Shown here: positions 16,940 to 25,774 of the stretch, in pieces | How positions within the stretch are numbered: position 1 is the first letter of the stretch | Layout of the letters: every line of letters starts with the position of its first letter | Origin: Bacteroidota bacterium | Lineage (GTDB): Bacteria > Bacteroidota > Bacteroidia > Chitinophagales > BACL12 | Length of the DNA: 64,000 bases | Assembly: GCA_016706255.1 (NCBI GenBank) | Contig: JADJJZ010000003.1 | Location: forward strand, 248,001-312,000 | Direction: 5' to 3' | Translations under genes and position numbers: made by a program | The notes under the pieces: model-generated | Told to the model about the DNA's origin: nothing | Databases searched by the model: none | Seen by the model: only the letters and a program-made list of their open reading frames with translations

Positions 16940-18067
16940 TCAAAGACCTCTACGCATTAATTTATCGAGCGGACTTTCAATTGAACCCAATGATTTTCGG
17001 GAAACATGGGTGTATATTTCTGTGGTTTTTAAACTGGCATGGCCCAGCATATTTTGAATGTAACGAATGTCGGTTCCGGCTTCCAATAAATGTGTTGCAA
17101 AACTGTGACGCAAACTATGAAAACTTGCCGGCTTTTTAATGTTAGCCAATTGTTTGGCATTTTTAAAAACTTCCTGAATGCTTCGTACACTGTAAGTTTC
17201 ACCATATTGGCCCTCAAATAAATATACCTTTGGTTTATACTTGACAAAATACAATCGCAAATTTTCCAGTAAAACCGGCGAAAGCGAAACATACCGATCT
17301 TTGTAACCTTTAGAATTTCGTATATGAATTAACAGTCGCTCACTATCAATGTCGGTTAACTTCAAATTGACAACTTCACTTATTCTAAACCCGGCGCTAT
17401 ATGCAAGATATAATATTGCACGGTGTTTTATGTTTTCTAATGCGGCTAATAACCGATAAACCTCATCTTCACTTAAAATATTAGGTAATTTATTGGGCTT
17501 TTTAGGTCGCGGCAAATCGTAAACACGACGTGCCTGCTTTAACACTTTTTCAAAATAAAATTTAATTGCGTTAATTCGTCCATTGGTTGCAGAAGCACTA
17601 ATTTTTTCCTCTTTTATCCCATGTAACATATATTGCCGTATTTGTTCACTTGTTATTTCTTGCGGACTCAGCCCATTGTAATAATTCAAAAATCTGAGAA
17701 AATCGGAACGATAGTTCTTTCTTGTATTGATGCTGTAATTCATTAATAATAACTCTTCATCAAACCGAATTAAAGCGGCTAATTGCTCATTGTTATTTGA
17801 TATTAGCGCATGTGCCGAATTATCAACAATCGTTGAGTGCTCATCCGGTTTTACAATAATTAATTCGTAATCATTTGCTTCACTGAACAATTGTTTCAAA
17901 AACTGAAAATGTGGCTTCGTGTACGCAACATACCAACAACTGTGCGTTTTACTCCATTTGCCACCCGTTTTTTTAAGCGCGTTTACAAGTGTAGCATCAT
18001 AAGCAAATTCGATTTTAATTTGTTGCTCACCTCTATGGTGGAAAGCACTTAGTGTAACTTTTTTCAT
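16940..18067 (-). CDS. Tyrosine recombinase, XerC/IntI-like
   Basis: A 375-aa site-specific recombinase. Catalytic residues are all present: R228 (GFRISEVV), K253, H317 and R320 (HSLRHSF), H343 (LGHAS) and nucleophile Y352 (EIYTHV). Residues 95-185 form the SAM-like core-binding domain. An extra domain of about 75 residues precedes it (GKWSKTHSCWYVAYTKPHF). The C-terminus ends with SPLDKL, a signature recalling integron integrases. The spacing R228 to R320 is 92 residues, Xer-like; IntI enzymes have about 134 because of their extra domain, which is absent here. The gene is transcribed toward the cassette-like segments, so its 3' end faces the candidate attI, as in spirochaete 'reverse' integrons. 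It is the likely enzyme acting on the attC-like sites. Confidence 0.9.
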   Translation of the reverse strand: MKKVTLSAFHHRGEQQIKIEFAYDATLVNALKKTGGKWSKTHSCWYVAYTKPHFQFLKQLFSEANDYELIIVKPDEHSTIVDNSAHALISNNNEQLAALIRFDEELLLMNYSINTRKNYRSDFLRFLNYYNGLSPQEITSEQIRQYMLHGIKEEKISASATNGRINAIKFYFEKVLKQARRVYDLPRPKKPNKLPNILSEDEVYRLLAALENIKHRAILYLAYSAGFRISEVVNLKLTDIDSERLLIHIRNSKGYKDRYVSLSPVLLENLRLYFVKYKPKVYLFEGQYGETYSVRSIQEVFKNAKQLANIKKPASFHSLRHSFATHLLEAGTDIRYIQNMLGHASLKTTEIYTHVSRKSLGSIESPLDKLMRRGL

Positions 18068-18424
18068 TTTAAGGGTTTAAACAATTCAAAAGTATGTACA
18101 ATATTTTAAATAATTGGATACGGTATTCCGAAAAGTTGGATTATGTAAAATTGATGGAAAGTGATCTATGCCGGGCATTTTTTTTATTAATTGCTTCAAT
18201 AATAAAATGTGTTGGTGTCGACTAAGCCTAATCTAGCCCCGATAGAAGTGGAAATTGCTTGCGAGGAACGAGCAAACAATTGCAACGGATAGCGGGTGCC
18301 AAATGAAATTAGGGAGCGAAATTTTGCTGCTTCAAATAATTTTATTTCCCAAACCGGGCTCGGGTTTACAATATATCTTTTCCATATTCGTCATCTTATT
18401 ATCTTTACCTGAAATATCACAGCC
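18068..18424. other. Intergenic region with a hairpin-rich element
   Basis: Around 18231-18299 the sequence can fold: AATTGCTTG pairs with the region GAGCAAACAATT, inside outer parts TAGCCCCGATAG and GGATAGCGGG (CCCG with CGGG). I recall similar TAGCCC-GAT-AG ... GGATAGCGGG elements between genes in Flavobacteriia and Sphingobacteriia, but cannot name a family. No open reading frame of note. The remaining AT-rich part should hold the lemA promoter. Confidence 0.4.
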
Positions 18425-18988
18425 ATGTTACTTATACCTATTATTATTATTGTTGTATTGTTGCTCATTATTGTGGGTTTGTACAATACCCTTGTTGGTC
18501 GCAAAAACCAAGTGGAAAATGCGTTTGGAACAATTGATGCCATGCTTAAGAAGCGCTTCGATTTAATTCCAAACCTTGTTGAAACCGTTAAACAATACAT
18601 GACCTACGAGCAGGATACGCTTACTAAAATTGTAGCCCTGCGCAATTCTATTCAGCAACAACCCAATATGCCTGCTCAGGAGCGCATCGGACTGGAAAAT
18701 CAGCTTACCGGTTTGCTTAGCAATTTGCGTATTGCGGTTGAAAATTATCCGGACTTGAAAGCGAATAACAGTTTTATTCAATTACAAAGTACCTGGACCG
18801 AAATTGAAGAACAAATTTCTGCTGCGCGACGTACTTACAATGCCGCCGTAACTGCCTATAATAATTCAGTGGAAATGTTTCCAACCAATATTATGGCAAA
18901 CATGATGGGTTATAAGCGTAAAGAGGTGTTAACAATTGAAGAAGCAGAACGCAAAAATGTTTCTGCCAAAGATTTGTTTAACAATTAA
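18425..18988 (+). CDS. lemA: LemA family protein
   Basis: A 187-aa protein with one N-terminal membrane helix (LLIPIIIIVVLLLIIVGLYN) and the LemA core: NTLVGRKNQVENAFGTID, then LKKRFDLIPNLVETVKQYM, and PNMPAQERIGLENQLTG. LemA proteins are anchored helical bundles with the bulk of the protein outside the cytoplasm; their biochemical role is not well established. Length and motif order are normal. It is followed after 70 bases by a YugP-type zinc peptidase gene. LemA genes often neighbour membrane peptidase genes, so the two may be functionally linked. Confidence 0.93.
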   Translation: MLLIPIIIIVVLLLIIVGLYNTLVGRKNQVENAFGTIDAMLKKRFDLIPNLVETVKQYMTYEQDTLTKIVALRNSIQQQPNMPAQERIGLENQLTGLLSNLRIAVENYPDLKANNSFIQLQSTWTEIEEQISAARRTYNAAVTAYNNSVEMFPTNIMANMMGYKRKEVLTIEEAERKNVSAKDLFNN

Positions 18989-19058
18989 TTAAGAAACTTT
19001 TTCCCGATTTTTTAGTTATACTATTATTCATTTAATAGTTTAAAATCAGGAGAGTAAA

Positions 19059-19750
19059 ATGATAGGTTCCGGTGCGATGGTGATCGGTTTGGTTTTTATG
19101 GTTATCGGATTAATTGTGAGTGGTATTTTAAAAAGTAAAATTGCTAAATACCAGCAAATTCCGGTAAAAGGTGGTTTAACGGGTAAAGATATTGCTGAGC
19201 GGATGTTATCGGAAAACGGCATTCACGATGTGCAGGTGGTTTCGGTGCCCGGACGGTTGAGCGACCACTATAACCCCCTCAATAAAACAATTAACCTCAG
19301 CGAAGATGTTTACAGTCAAAGTAACGTTTCGGCCGCTGCAGTAGCTGCACATGAATGTGGACACGCGGTTCAGCATGCTACGCAATACAGTTGGCTGCGC
19401 ATGCGCAGTCAGTTAGCCCCTGTGGTAGGTTTTGCTTCAGGATGGGTAATGTGGGTGATACTTGCCGGCTTATTAATTGCAGGCAGTTTGGGTCAAACGC
19501 TGTTACTTGCCGGTATTATATTATTCGGAATGATAACGCTGTTCAGCCTTATTACACTTCCGGTAGAAATTGACGCCAGCAACAGGGCTATAAAATGGCT
19601 GCAAGGCAGCAGTGTTGGATTACCATGGAAATGGCCAACGCCCGCGATACCTCAAATTGGGCCGGTTATACTTATGTAGTTGCTGCTATCGGCTCGCTTA
19701 CTACCCTCATTTATTACATACTTTTGTTTATGGGTAGAAGGAGTGAGTAA
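19059..19750 (+). CDS. YugP-type zinc metallopeptidase, frameshift near the C-terminus
   Basis: Membrane zinc peptidase of the Zn_peptidase_2 (YugP) family, about 230 aa. Features are an N-terminal membrane helix (VIGLVFMVIGLIVSGIL), the SDHYNPLNKTINLS segment, and the zinc motif HECGHAVQH with helices after it. The frame as sequenced stops at 19679. The expected C-terminal segment (ANARDTSNWAGYTYVV, then SLTTLIYYILLFMGRR) follows in another frame to a TAA at 19748-19750. An indel near 19615-19635 therefore cuts the reading frame, most likely a sequence error because both halves are conserved. The terminator at 19781 follows at once. Confidence 0.85.
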
Positions 19751-19780
19751 TAAAAAAGTGCAAAAATTTTACTGATAATC

Positions 19781-19811
19781 AGCGAGTTATGAAGGTGACT
19801 CGCTTTTTTTT
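19781..19811 (+). terminator. Rho-independent terminator after the YugP-type gene
   Basis: Stem AGCGAGT (19781-19787) with ACTCGCT (19798-19804), 10-base loop, followed by a run of T. Confidence 0.85.
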
Positions 19812-19822
19812 GTGCATTTTCC

Positions 19823-19853
19823 TTGTATTTTGAAAGGGGTAAAGGTATCTTTG
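19823..19853 (+). promoter_or_regulatory. Bacteroidota-type promoter of the rplM cluster
   Basis: TTG at 19823-19825 and TATCTTTG at 19846-19853 with a 20-base spacer, an excellent match to TTG-N19-TAnnTTTG. The rplM GTG start is about 51 bases downstream. Confidence 0.8.
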
Positions 19854-19904
19854 CTGCCCCGTAGATAAAACGGGTATTTTAAAACAGTTAACAAAAACCA
19901 TACA

Positions 19905-20345
19905 GTGGATACTTTAAGTTACAAAACCAGATCGGCCAATGCGGCAACAGTTACGCATGATTGGTGGCTGATAGACGCTGACGGTCAGACTTTAGGTCGC
20001 CTGAGCGCAAAAGTAGCTGCCATCTTAAGAGGTAAAAACAAACCGTATTTTACCCCTCATACTGATTGCGGTGATTACATTATCATTATCAATGCCGAAA
20101 AGGTAAAACTTACCGGTAAAAAAATGCTGGAAAAAGAGATTGACTGGTATACAGGATACCCTGGTGGCCGTAAGGTTGCCAATCCTAAAACAGTTTTAGC
20201 TAAACAACCGCATAAATTGTTGGAACGCTCCATCAAAGGCATGTTACCGCACAACAAACTCGGTTCTGCCATGTATAAAAAATTGTTTGTGTATGCAGGT
20301 ACTGAACATCCGCATGCCGCTCAAAAACCTAAAACATTAAAATAA
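19905..20345 (+). CDS. rplM: 50S ribosomal protein L13
   Basis: A 146-aa large-subunit protein, one of the early assembly proteins. It carries the family signatures WWLIDADGQTLGRLSAKVA, GDYIIIINAEKVKLTGKK and the C-terminal GMLPHNKLGSAMYKKLFVY. The start is a GTG at 19905; no ATG fits. It is preceded by a strong promoter and followed 7 bases later by rpsI, the usual L13-S9 pair. Confidence 0.98.
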   Translation: MDTLSYKTRSANAATVTHDWWLIDADGQTLGRLSAKVAAILRGKNKPYFTPHTDCGDYIIIINAEKVKLTGKKMLEKEIDWYTGYPGGRKVANPKTVLAKQPHKLLERSIKGMLPHNKLGSAMYKKLFVYAGTEHPHAAQKPKTLK

Positions 20346-20352
20346 TTACAGC

Positions 20353-20739
20353 ATGGAAACAATAAATGCAGTTGGCAGAAGAAAAAATGCGGTTGCCCGT
20401 GTTTTTCTTAAAAAAGGCAAAGGAACTATTACCGTAAATGGTAAAGATTATAAAGAATATTTCGCAGCGAAACACTTATTGCACAATGTTACTGATCCAC
20501 TGGAAACAGTAAATATGGCTAATGATTTCGACGTAGTTGTAAACGCAACAGGCGGTGGCATTAAAGGTCAGGCAGAAGCTGTTAAAATGGGGATTTCAAG
20601 ATGTCTCGTTAAAATGAACGAAGAGTTAAAACCCGCATTAAAAGCAAAAGGTTTTCTCACTCGCGACAGTCGTATGGTGGAAAGGAAGAAATTCGGTCTT
20701 CACGGTGCACGTCGTGCTACACAATTCTCTAAACGTTAA
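20353..20739 (+). CDS. rpsI: 30S ribosomal protein S9
   Basis: A 128-aa small-subunit protein. It begins METINAVGRRKNAVARVFLK and ends with the basic tail GLHGARRATQFSKR, which reaches the P site in the ribosome. Internal signature GGGIKGQAEAVKMGISRCL is intact. It lies 7 bases after rplM and 18 bases before rpsB, so one transcript is likely. Confidence 0.98.
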   Translation: METINAVGRRKNAVARVFLKKGKGTITVNGKDYKEYFAAKHLLHNVTDPLETVNMANDFDVVVNATGGGIKGQAEAVKMGISRCLVKMNEELKPALKAKGFLTRDSRMVERKKFGLHGARRATQFSKR

Positions 20740-20757
20740 TCGAAAAAGCGAAATCAA

Positions 20758-21636
20758 ATGGAAAAATTATCATATAACGAGTTATTGGAAGCCGGTGTAC
20801 ACTTTGGACACTTACGTAAAAAATGGAATCCGAAAATGCTTCCTTATATTTTCATGGAGAAAAAAGGTATTCACATTATTGACCTTTACAAAACTCTTGA
20901 AAAATTAGATGAAGCTGCTGCAGCTTTGAGAAATATTGCACGCAGTGGTAAAAAAATCATGTTTGTTGCCACAAAAAAACAGGCAAAAGAAACAATGGAA
21001 GAACAAGCACGCCGCGTTGGCATGCCGTTCGCAACCGAACGTTGGTTAGGTGGTATGCTTACCAACTTTACTACCATTCGTAAAAGCATTAAAAAATTAC
21101 AAACTATCGAAAGAATGTTGTCTGACGGTTCGGCAGAAAACATGACCAAAAAAGAGCGCCTGGTGTTAAGCCGCGAACGCGATAAATTGGAAAAAGTTAT
21201 CGGTGGTGTTGTTCAGTTAAACCGCTTACCTGCTGCTTTGTTAATTGTTGATATCGGACATGAACATATTGCCATTGCTGAAGCACACCGTTTAAATATT
21301 ACTACTTTCGGTATGGTTGATACCAACTGTGATCCTAATAAAGTTGATTTTGCAGTTCCTGCAAATGATGACGCAGCTAAATCAATTGCCATTGTTGTTA
21401 AATATTTAACCGATGCAATTGTTGAAGGTTTGGAAGAACGTGCTAAAAACAAAGAAGAAATGGAAGATGCACGTCACGACGGCAGAGACGAATTTTCTGA
21501 CAAGGATGAGGAAATCAGACTTGCAGGTGAAGAAGATGCTGACGGACAACGCAAAGGCCCAAGAGGTAAAGGTGGTCCAAGAACAGCAGACAGAAAACCT
21601 GGTGCTCGCAGACCAATGACTCAGCGCAAGAAATAA
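20758..21636 (+). CDS. rpsB: 30S ribosomal protein S2
   Basis: A 292-aa protein. The core, residues 1-230, has LLEAGVHFGHLRKKWNPKM, FATERWLGGMLTNFTTI and VDTNCDPNKVDFAVPANDDA, all typical of S2. The last 60 residues are a highly charged extension (KEEMEDARHDGRDEFSDKDE, then a Lys/Arg/Gly-rich end), longer than in most bacteria but common in Bacteroidota. It is followed by a hairpin with T-run, and then tsf. Confidence 0.98.
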   Translation: MEKLSYNELLEAGVHFGHLRKKWNPKMLPYIFMEKKGIHIIDLYKTLEKLDEAAAALRNIARSGKKIMFVATKKQAKETMEEQARRVGMPFATERWLGGMLTNFTTIRKSIKKLQTIERMLSDGSAENMTKKERLVLSRERDKLEKVIGGVVQLNRLPAALLIVDIGHEHIAIAEAHRLNITTFGMVDTNCDPNKVDFAVPANDDAAKSIAIVVKYLTDAIVEGLEERAKNKEEMEDARHDGRDEFSDKDEEIRLAGEEDADGQRKGPRGKGGPRTADRKPGARRPMTQRKK

Positions 21637-21663
21637 TTTGTTTTTAAATAATACTTAATAAAC

Positions 21664-21696
21664 AAAACCCTTCCACCTGAGGCGGAAGGGTTTTTT
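21664..21696 (+). terminator. Terminator or attenuator between rpsB and tsf
   Basis: AAAACCCTTCC (21664-21674) pairs with GGAAGGGTTTT (21684-21694), nine-base loop, followed by TT. It lies inside the cluster, so partial read-through could set the ratio of EF-Ts to S2. A GGAG motif at 21711-21714 precedes the tsf ATG. Confidence 0.8.
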
Positions 21697-21721
21697 AAAA
21701 TAAACAAAAAGGAGAATAATT

Positions 21722-22558
21722 ATGTCAGTTACAATTACTGCCAGTGATGTAAACAAATTGCGTCAAATCACAGGCGCAGGTATGATGGATTGCAAAAAAG
21801 CACTTGGTGAAACAGGTGGTGATTTTGAAGCAGCAATCGACTATCTGAGAAAAAAAGGACAAAAAGTTAGCGAAAAACGCGCCGATCGTGAAACAAACGA
21901 AGGTGTTGTTATTGCTGTAACAAACAATGATGGTACTTTCGGTACTATTATGGGACTTGGTTGTGAAACCGATTTCGTGGCTAAAAATCAGGATTATATC
22001 GATTTCGCAAAATCTATTTCTGATATGGCTATGGCAAATAAATCTGCAACAAAAGAAGATTTACTTGCTTTAACAATGGACGGTATTACCATCAGCGAAA
22101 AAATTGCTGAACAGGTTGGTAAAATCGGTGAAAAAATTGATATCACTGATTATGCCTTATTAACCGGCGAAACTGTTGTTGCTTACAACCACTCAAATGG
22201 TAAAGTAGGTGTGTTGGTTTCCCTCAATAAAAAAGGTGATGCCATTGTTGCTGCAGGTAAAGATATTACCATGCAAATTGCTGCAATGTCACCAATCGGT
22301 ATCGATAAAGATGATGTGCCTGAAGAAGTTAAAACCCGCGAAATGGAAATTGGTCGCGAACAGGCTCGTGCTGAAGGTAAACCTGAAGCTATTCTTGAAA
22401 AAATTGCAACCGGTAAACTGGAAGCATATTTTAAAGATGCCACTTTGTTAAATCAGAAATTTGTTAAGGATAACAGCAAATCTATTCGCGATGTATTAGC
22501 ATCTGTTGAAAAAGATTTAACTGTTACTGCTTTCAAACGTATTGGTTTAGGAGCTTAA
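21722..22558 (+). CDS. tsf: Elongation factor Ts
   Basis: A 278-aa guanine nucleotide exchange factor for EF-Tu. It has the N-terminal UBA-like part (VNKLRQITGAGMMDCKKALG) and the TDFVAKN motif (LGCETDFVAKNQDYIDFAKS), followed by two core subdomains. Length is normal for Bacteroidota. A GGAG ribosome-binding site lies upstream, unusual strength for this phylum. A terminator at 22581 ends the cluster. Confidence 0.98.
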   Translation: MSVTITASDVNKLRQITGAGMMDCKKALGETGGDFEAAIDYLRKKGQKVSEKRADRETNEGVVIAVTNNDGTFGTIMGLGCETDFVAKNQDYIDFAKSISDMAMANKSATKEDLLALTMDGITISEKIAEQVGKIGEKIDITDYALLTGETVVAYNHSNGKVGVLVSLNKKGDAIVAAGKDITMQIAAMSPIGIDKDDVPEEVKTREMEIGREQARAEGKPEAILEKIATGKLEAYFKDATLLNQKFVKDNSKSIRDVLASVEKDLTVTAFKRIGLGA

Positions 22559-22580
22559 TTTTTAAAATCAACATAATTAT

Positions 22581-22617
22581 ACGCCGCTGGATTTACTTCC
22601 TGCGGCGTTTTTGTTTT
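22581..22617 (+). terminator. Rho-independent terminator after tsf
   Basis: ACGCCGC (22581-22587) pairs with GCGGCGT (22602-22608), followed by TTTTTGTTTT. Confidence 0.88.
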
Positions 22618-22672
22618 ACAGGCAGCTGACTTGTGGGGCAACGTAAACCGCTTATTTGTAGTCTAACTAAAA

Positions 22673-25600
22673 ATGGTATCTTTATCTACGAAACAAAGCA
22701 ACTATTTCATGCGGTCAATATGCACACACATGACCTTATGGATAATGCTGTTGTGTTCTATGTCGTTATACGGACAGCAGGCGCAATTGCAAACATCTGT
22801 AAATCAGTCTTCTGATATACTTTTTATTGAAAATAAAGGTCAGGTTATAAATGAAAATGGCCGGCCGGCAACGGATGTACTTTTTGTAATGAAGCAACCT
22901 GATTTTTCAATCTTCATTTATAAAGATGGATTGAGCTATCAGTTTACAAAAAACATTGGAGCTGCACCTTCTCAAATACCAACTACTTTAACTGATTTAA
23001 TGGAGGATTTTCCATTAAATGAACTACTCATAAGCACACATCGTGTTGATGTTAAATTTCAATCGGCAAATAAAAATGCGGTTGTAACACCAATGCTAAA
23101 AAATATTTACACCGAAAATTATTTTGGTAATGCTGATATCACCAATATTGCTTCCTTCGAAAAAATTGTTGTAACAAATATTTATTCCGGAATCGATTGG
23201 GTATTATATCAATTGGATGGAAAATTAAAATATGATTTAGTTGTGCATCCCGGTGCAAATGTGCAGCAAATAAAAATGGAAATTATTGCTGCGGATGAAA
23301 CTGTTTTACTCAACGATGATCATCTCCAAATAAAAACAACACTTGGTGAAATTAATGATGCCGGTTTATTGTGTTATACAAAAAATACAGGTGTACACAT
23401 AGATAGTAAATTTGAATTAAAAAATAATGTGGTGCAATTTAATATTGCTGATTATGATGCATCACAAACATTAATTATTGACCCTTCACTCGATTGGTCT
23501 ACTTATTATGGTGGTTTTGGTGAAGATGCTGTTAACGGAATGGAAGTGGATTTGGATGGTAATATTTTAATTACCGGCTATACCAGCAGCAGTAATAATA
23601 TAGCTGCACTAGGTTATAAAAATAGTTATTTGGGTGGATTTTTTGATGTGTATGTTGCAAAATTGAACAACAGCGGACATCGCATTTGGGGCACTTATTT
23701 TGGTGGTAATAAAGGAGATTATGGAACAGAAGTAGCCGTAAATCAAATTAACGAAATTTATGTAACCGGATTTACATTCAGTGCCAATTTTGAAACTACA
23801 CCCGGCGCACATCAGGAAGACCTTGGGAATAATTACGATGCATTTTTATTTAAATTAACAGAAGATGGTGATTTAATGTGGTCGACTTTATACGGCGGCG
23901 GCAATTATGATTATGCACGTGGTTTGGCAATAGATACATCCGGTAATATTTATATTTCGGGTTCAACTTCCAGTGGTTCTGCTATTGCAAGTGGTGGATG
24001 GCAAAATATTAAATCAGGTGGTGATGATGAATTTCTTGCAAAATTTGATGGCAATGGTGTTCGCCTTTGGGCAACTTATATGGGTGGAGAAGCAGGTGAT
24101 TACAGTCGCGCTGTAGGTGTTGATCACAACAATAATGTATATATGGTTGGCTATACTGAAAGCACAACCGGAATTGCTTATAATGGTTTCGATGAAATTT
24201 GGAGTGGCAATTATGATTGTACACTCACAAAATATGATGAAAACGGATTGATGATTTGGTCTACTTATTTTGGTGGGAATGGAGAAGATAATGCCAACGG
24301 AATTGCATTTGATATTAATGATAATATTTATGTCGCTATTCAAACCGGAACAAATACCGGATTAGCATTGGATGGTTATCGCGGAACAAGTGGTGGCGGA
24401 ATTGATGCCATGCTCGCAAAATTTAATTCCGATGGTAACAGATTGTGGTCAACGTATTATGGCGGCGCAGGTGAGGATATGGCAAAAGCTGTTGCTGTTA
24501 ATAATGAGTATGTTTATTTATGCGGACATACTTCTTCTACTTCAGGAATTGCACAATATGGTTATCAAAATACCAATGGTGGAATTCGTGATGTGCTATT
24601 AACAAAATTTGATGTATTCGGTAATTTTTATTGGGCAACTTATGCAGGCGGATATTGGGATGAATACGGAAGAACAATAGATATTATTGATGATGAACAT
24701 GTAGTTTACGGTGGAAAATCATTTAGTTGGGATTTTCCTACAACGCCGGGCGCACATCAAAAATATTATGGTGGTGGTCCTGCAGATGGTGTTGTGCAAC
24801 ATGTTTACGATTGCGCAAGTGCAGAAGTTTATTATGCCGATTTTGATGGTGATGGTTATGGTGCAGCTGGGACAAATATTTTATCTTGTAATACTATACC
24901 GGGTTTTGTTTTAAATGGCGATGATTGTAATGATACAGTAAATACCATTAATCCTGCCGCAATAGAAATATGTAATGGTATTGATGATAATTGCAGTGGA
25001 TTGATTGATGAAAATTTAGTTACAGCAAACATCACTGCTTTAGGTGTTACTACTTTTTGTCAGGGTAATACTGTTGTATTACAGGCCGATTTTGGAGTAG
25101 GATATTTATATCAATGGCGAAAAAATGGTGTTGATATAATTGGAGCGACCGGACAAAATTACACGGCTGGTGCAACAGGGGCATATACTGTTTTAGTTTC
25201 TGTTGCGGGAAGTTGTTCTGCAATTTCTGCTTCAATATCAGTAACCGTTAACAAAAAACCCAAACCTGCAATTACTGCTTTAGGTAGTTTAGATATTTGT
25301 TTAGCCGGAAGTGTAAATTTAAAAACGGCAAATAAAGTAGGCAGCACTTATCAATGGTATAAAAATGGAATTGCAATTGCAGGTGCTACAAGCAATTTGC
25401 ACACAGCAACTGCAGCCGGAAATTATTATGTGCGTGAAACAAGTGCAGCAGGTTGCGTAAAAAATTCCACATCAGTTGTGGTAACCAGCAGTTGTAAAAC
25501 AGGTGCAGATGATAATTATCTGTTTACAGTTTCGCCAAATCCGGCAAATGATTTTATCACTATTTATTTTGAAGCGTCAATTTCTGAAAGCAAGGACGCG

Positions 25601-25774
25601 GAAATATTCTTATATAACGAACTTGGCCAGGAAATTTTACATATTCAGGAAACGATGTCCAACCATGGTTTAAATAAAACAATACAATTACCGGCAGGCA
25701 TTGCCACCGGTATGTATGCTATAAGAATTATCGTAGATGGGAAAACATATCAGCTGCCGATAATAGTGCAGTGA
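22673..25774 (+). CDS. T9SS-secreted SBBP-repeat protein with Ig-like and MopE-type modules
   Basis: A 1033-aa secreted protein. A short N-terminal extension precedes the signal peptide (MTLWIMLLCSMSLYGQ), and an internal ATG at 22709 is an alternative start. Residues about 270-680 hold many SBBP-type propeller repeats (WSTYYGGFGEDAVNGME; WATYMGGEAGDYSRAVG). A MopE-like metal-binding stretch follows (ADFDGDGYGAAGT, GDDCNDTVNTINPAAIEICN), then two Ig-like units (YQWRKNGVDIIGATGQNY; YQWYKNGIAIAGATSN). The C-terminal type A sorting domain (SPNPANDFITIYFEAS to the end) directs export by the type IX system. Probably a cell-surface or adhesive protein; no enzyme motif is visible. Confidence 0.9.
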   Translation: MVSLSTKQSNYFMRSICTHMTLWIMLLCSMSLYGQQAQLQTSVNQSSDILFIENKGQVINENGRPATDVLFVMKQPDFSIFIYKDGLSYQFTKNIGAAPSQIPTTLTDLMEDFPLNELLISTHRVDVKFQSANKNAVVTPMLKNIYTENYFGNADITNIASFEKIVVTNIYSGIDWVLYQLDGKLKYDLVVHPGANVQQIKMEIIAADETVLLNDDHLQIKTTLGEINDAGLLCYTKNTGVHIDSKFELKNNVVQFNIADYDASQTLIIDPSLDWSTYYGGFGEDAVNGMEVDLDGNILITGYTSSSNNIAALGYKNSYLGGFFDVYVAKLNNSGHRIWGTYFGGNKGDYGTEVAVNQINEIYVTGFTFSANFETTPGAHQEDLGNNYDAFLFKLTEDGDLMWSTLYGGGNYDYARGLAIDTSGNIYISGSTSSGSAIASGGWQNIKSGGDDEFLAKFDGNGVRLWATYMGGEAGDYSRAVGVDHNNNVYMVGYTESTTGIAYNGFDEIWSGNYDCTLTKYDENGLMIWSTYFGGNGEDNANGIAFDINDNIYVAIQTGTNTGLALDGYRGTSGGGIDAMLAKFNSDGNRLWSTYYGGAGEDMAKAVAVNNEYVYLCGHTSSTSGIAQYGYQNTNGGIRDVLLTKFDVFGNFYWATYAGGYWDEYGRTIDIIDDEHVVYGGKSFSWDFPTTPGAHQKYYGGGPADGVVQHVYDCASAEVYYADFDGDGYGAAGTNILSCNTIPGFVLNGDDCNDTVNTINPAAIEICNGIDDNCSGLIDENLVTANITALGVTTFCQGNTVVLQADFGVGYLYQWRKNGVDIIGATGQNYTAGATGAYTVLVSVAGSCSAISASISVTVNKKPKPAITALGSLDICLAGSVNLKTANKVGSTYQWYKNGIAIAGATSNLHTATAAGNYYVRETSAAGCVKNSTSVVVTSSCKTGADDNYLFTVSPNPANDFITIYFEASISESKDAEIFLYNELGQEILHIQETMSNHGLNKTIQLPAGIATGMYAIRIIVDGKTYQLPIIVQ

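Noticed and set aside
1..18067. Conjugative or phage element as the source of the left region
   Set aside because: No transfer, relaxase, capsid, portal or replication genes and no phage-type flanking repeats were seen, only the recombinase and the 137 bp sites.
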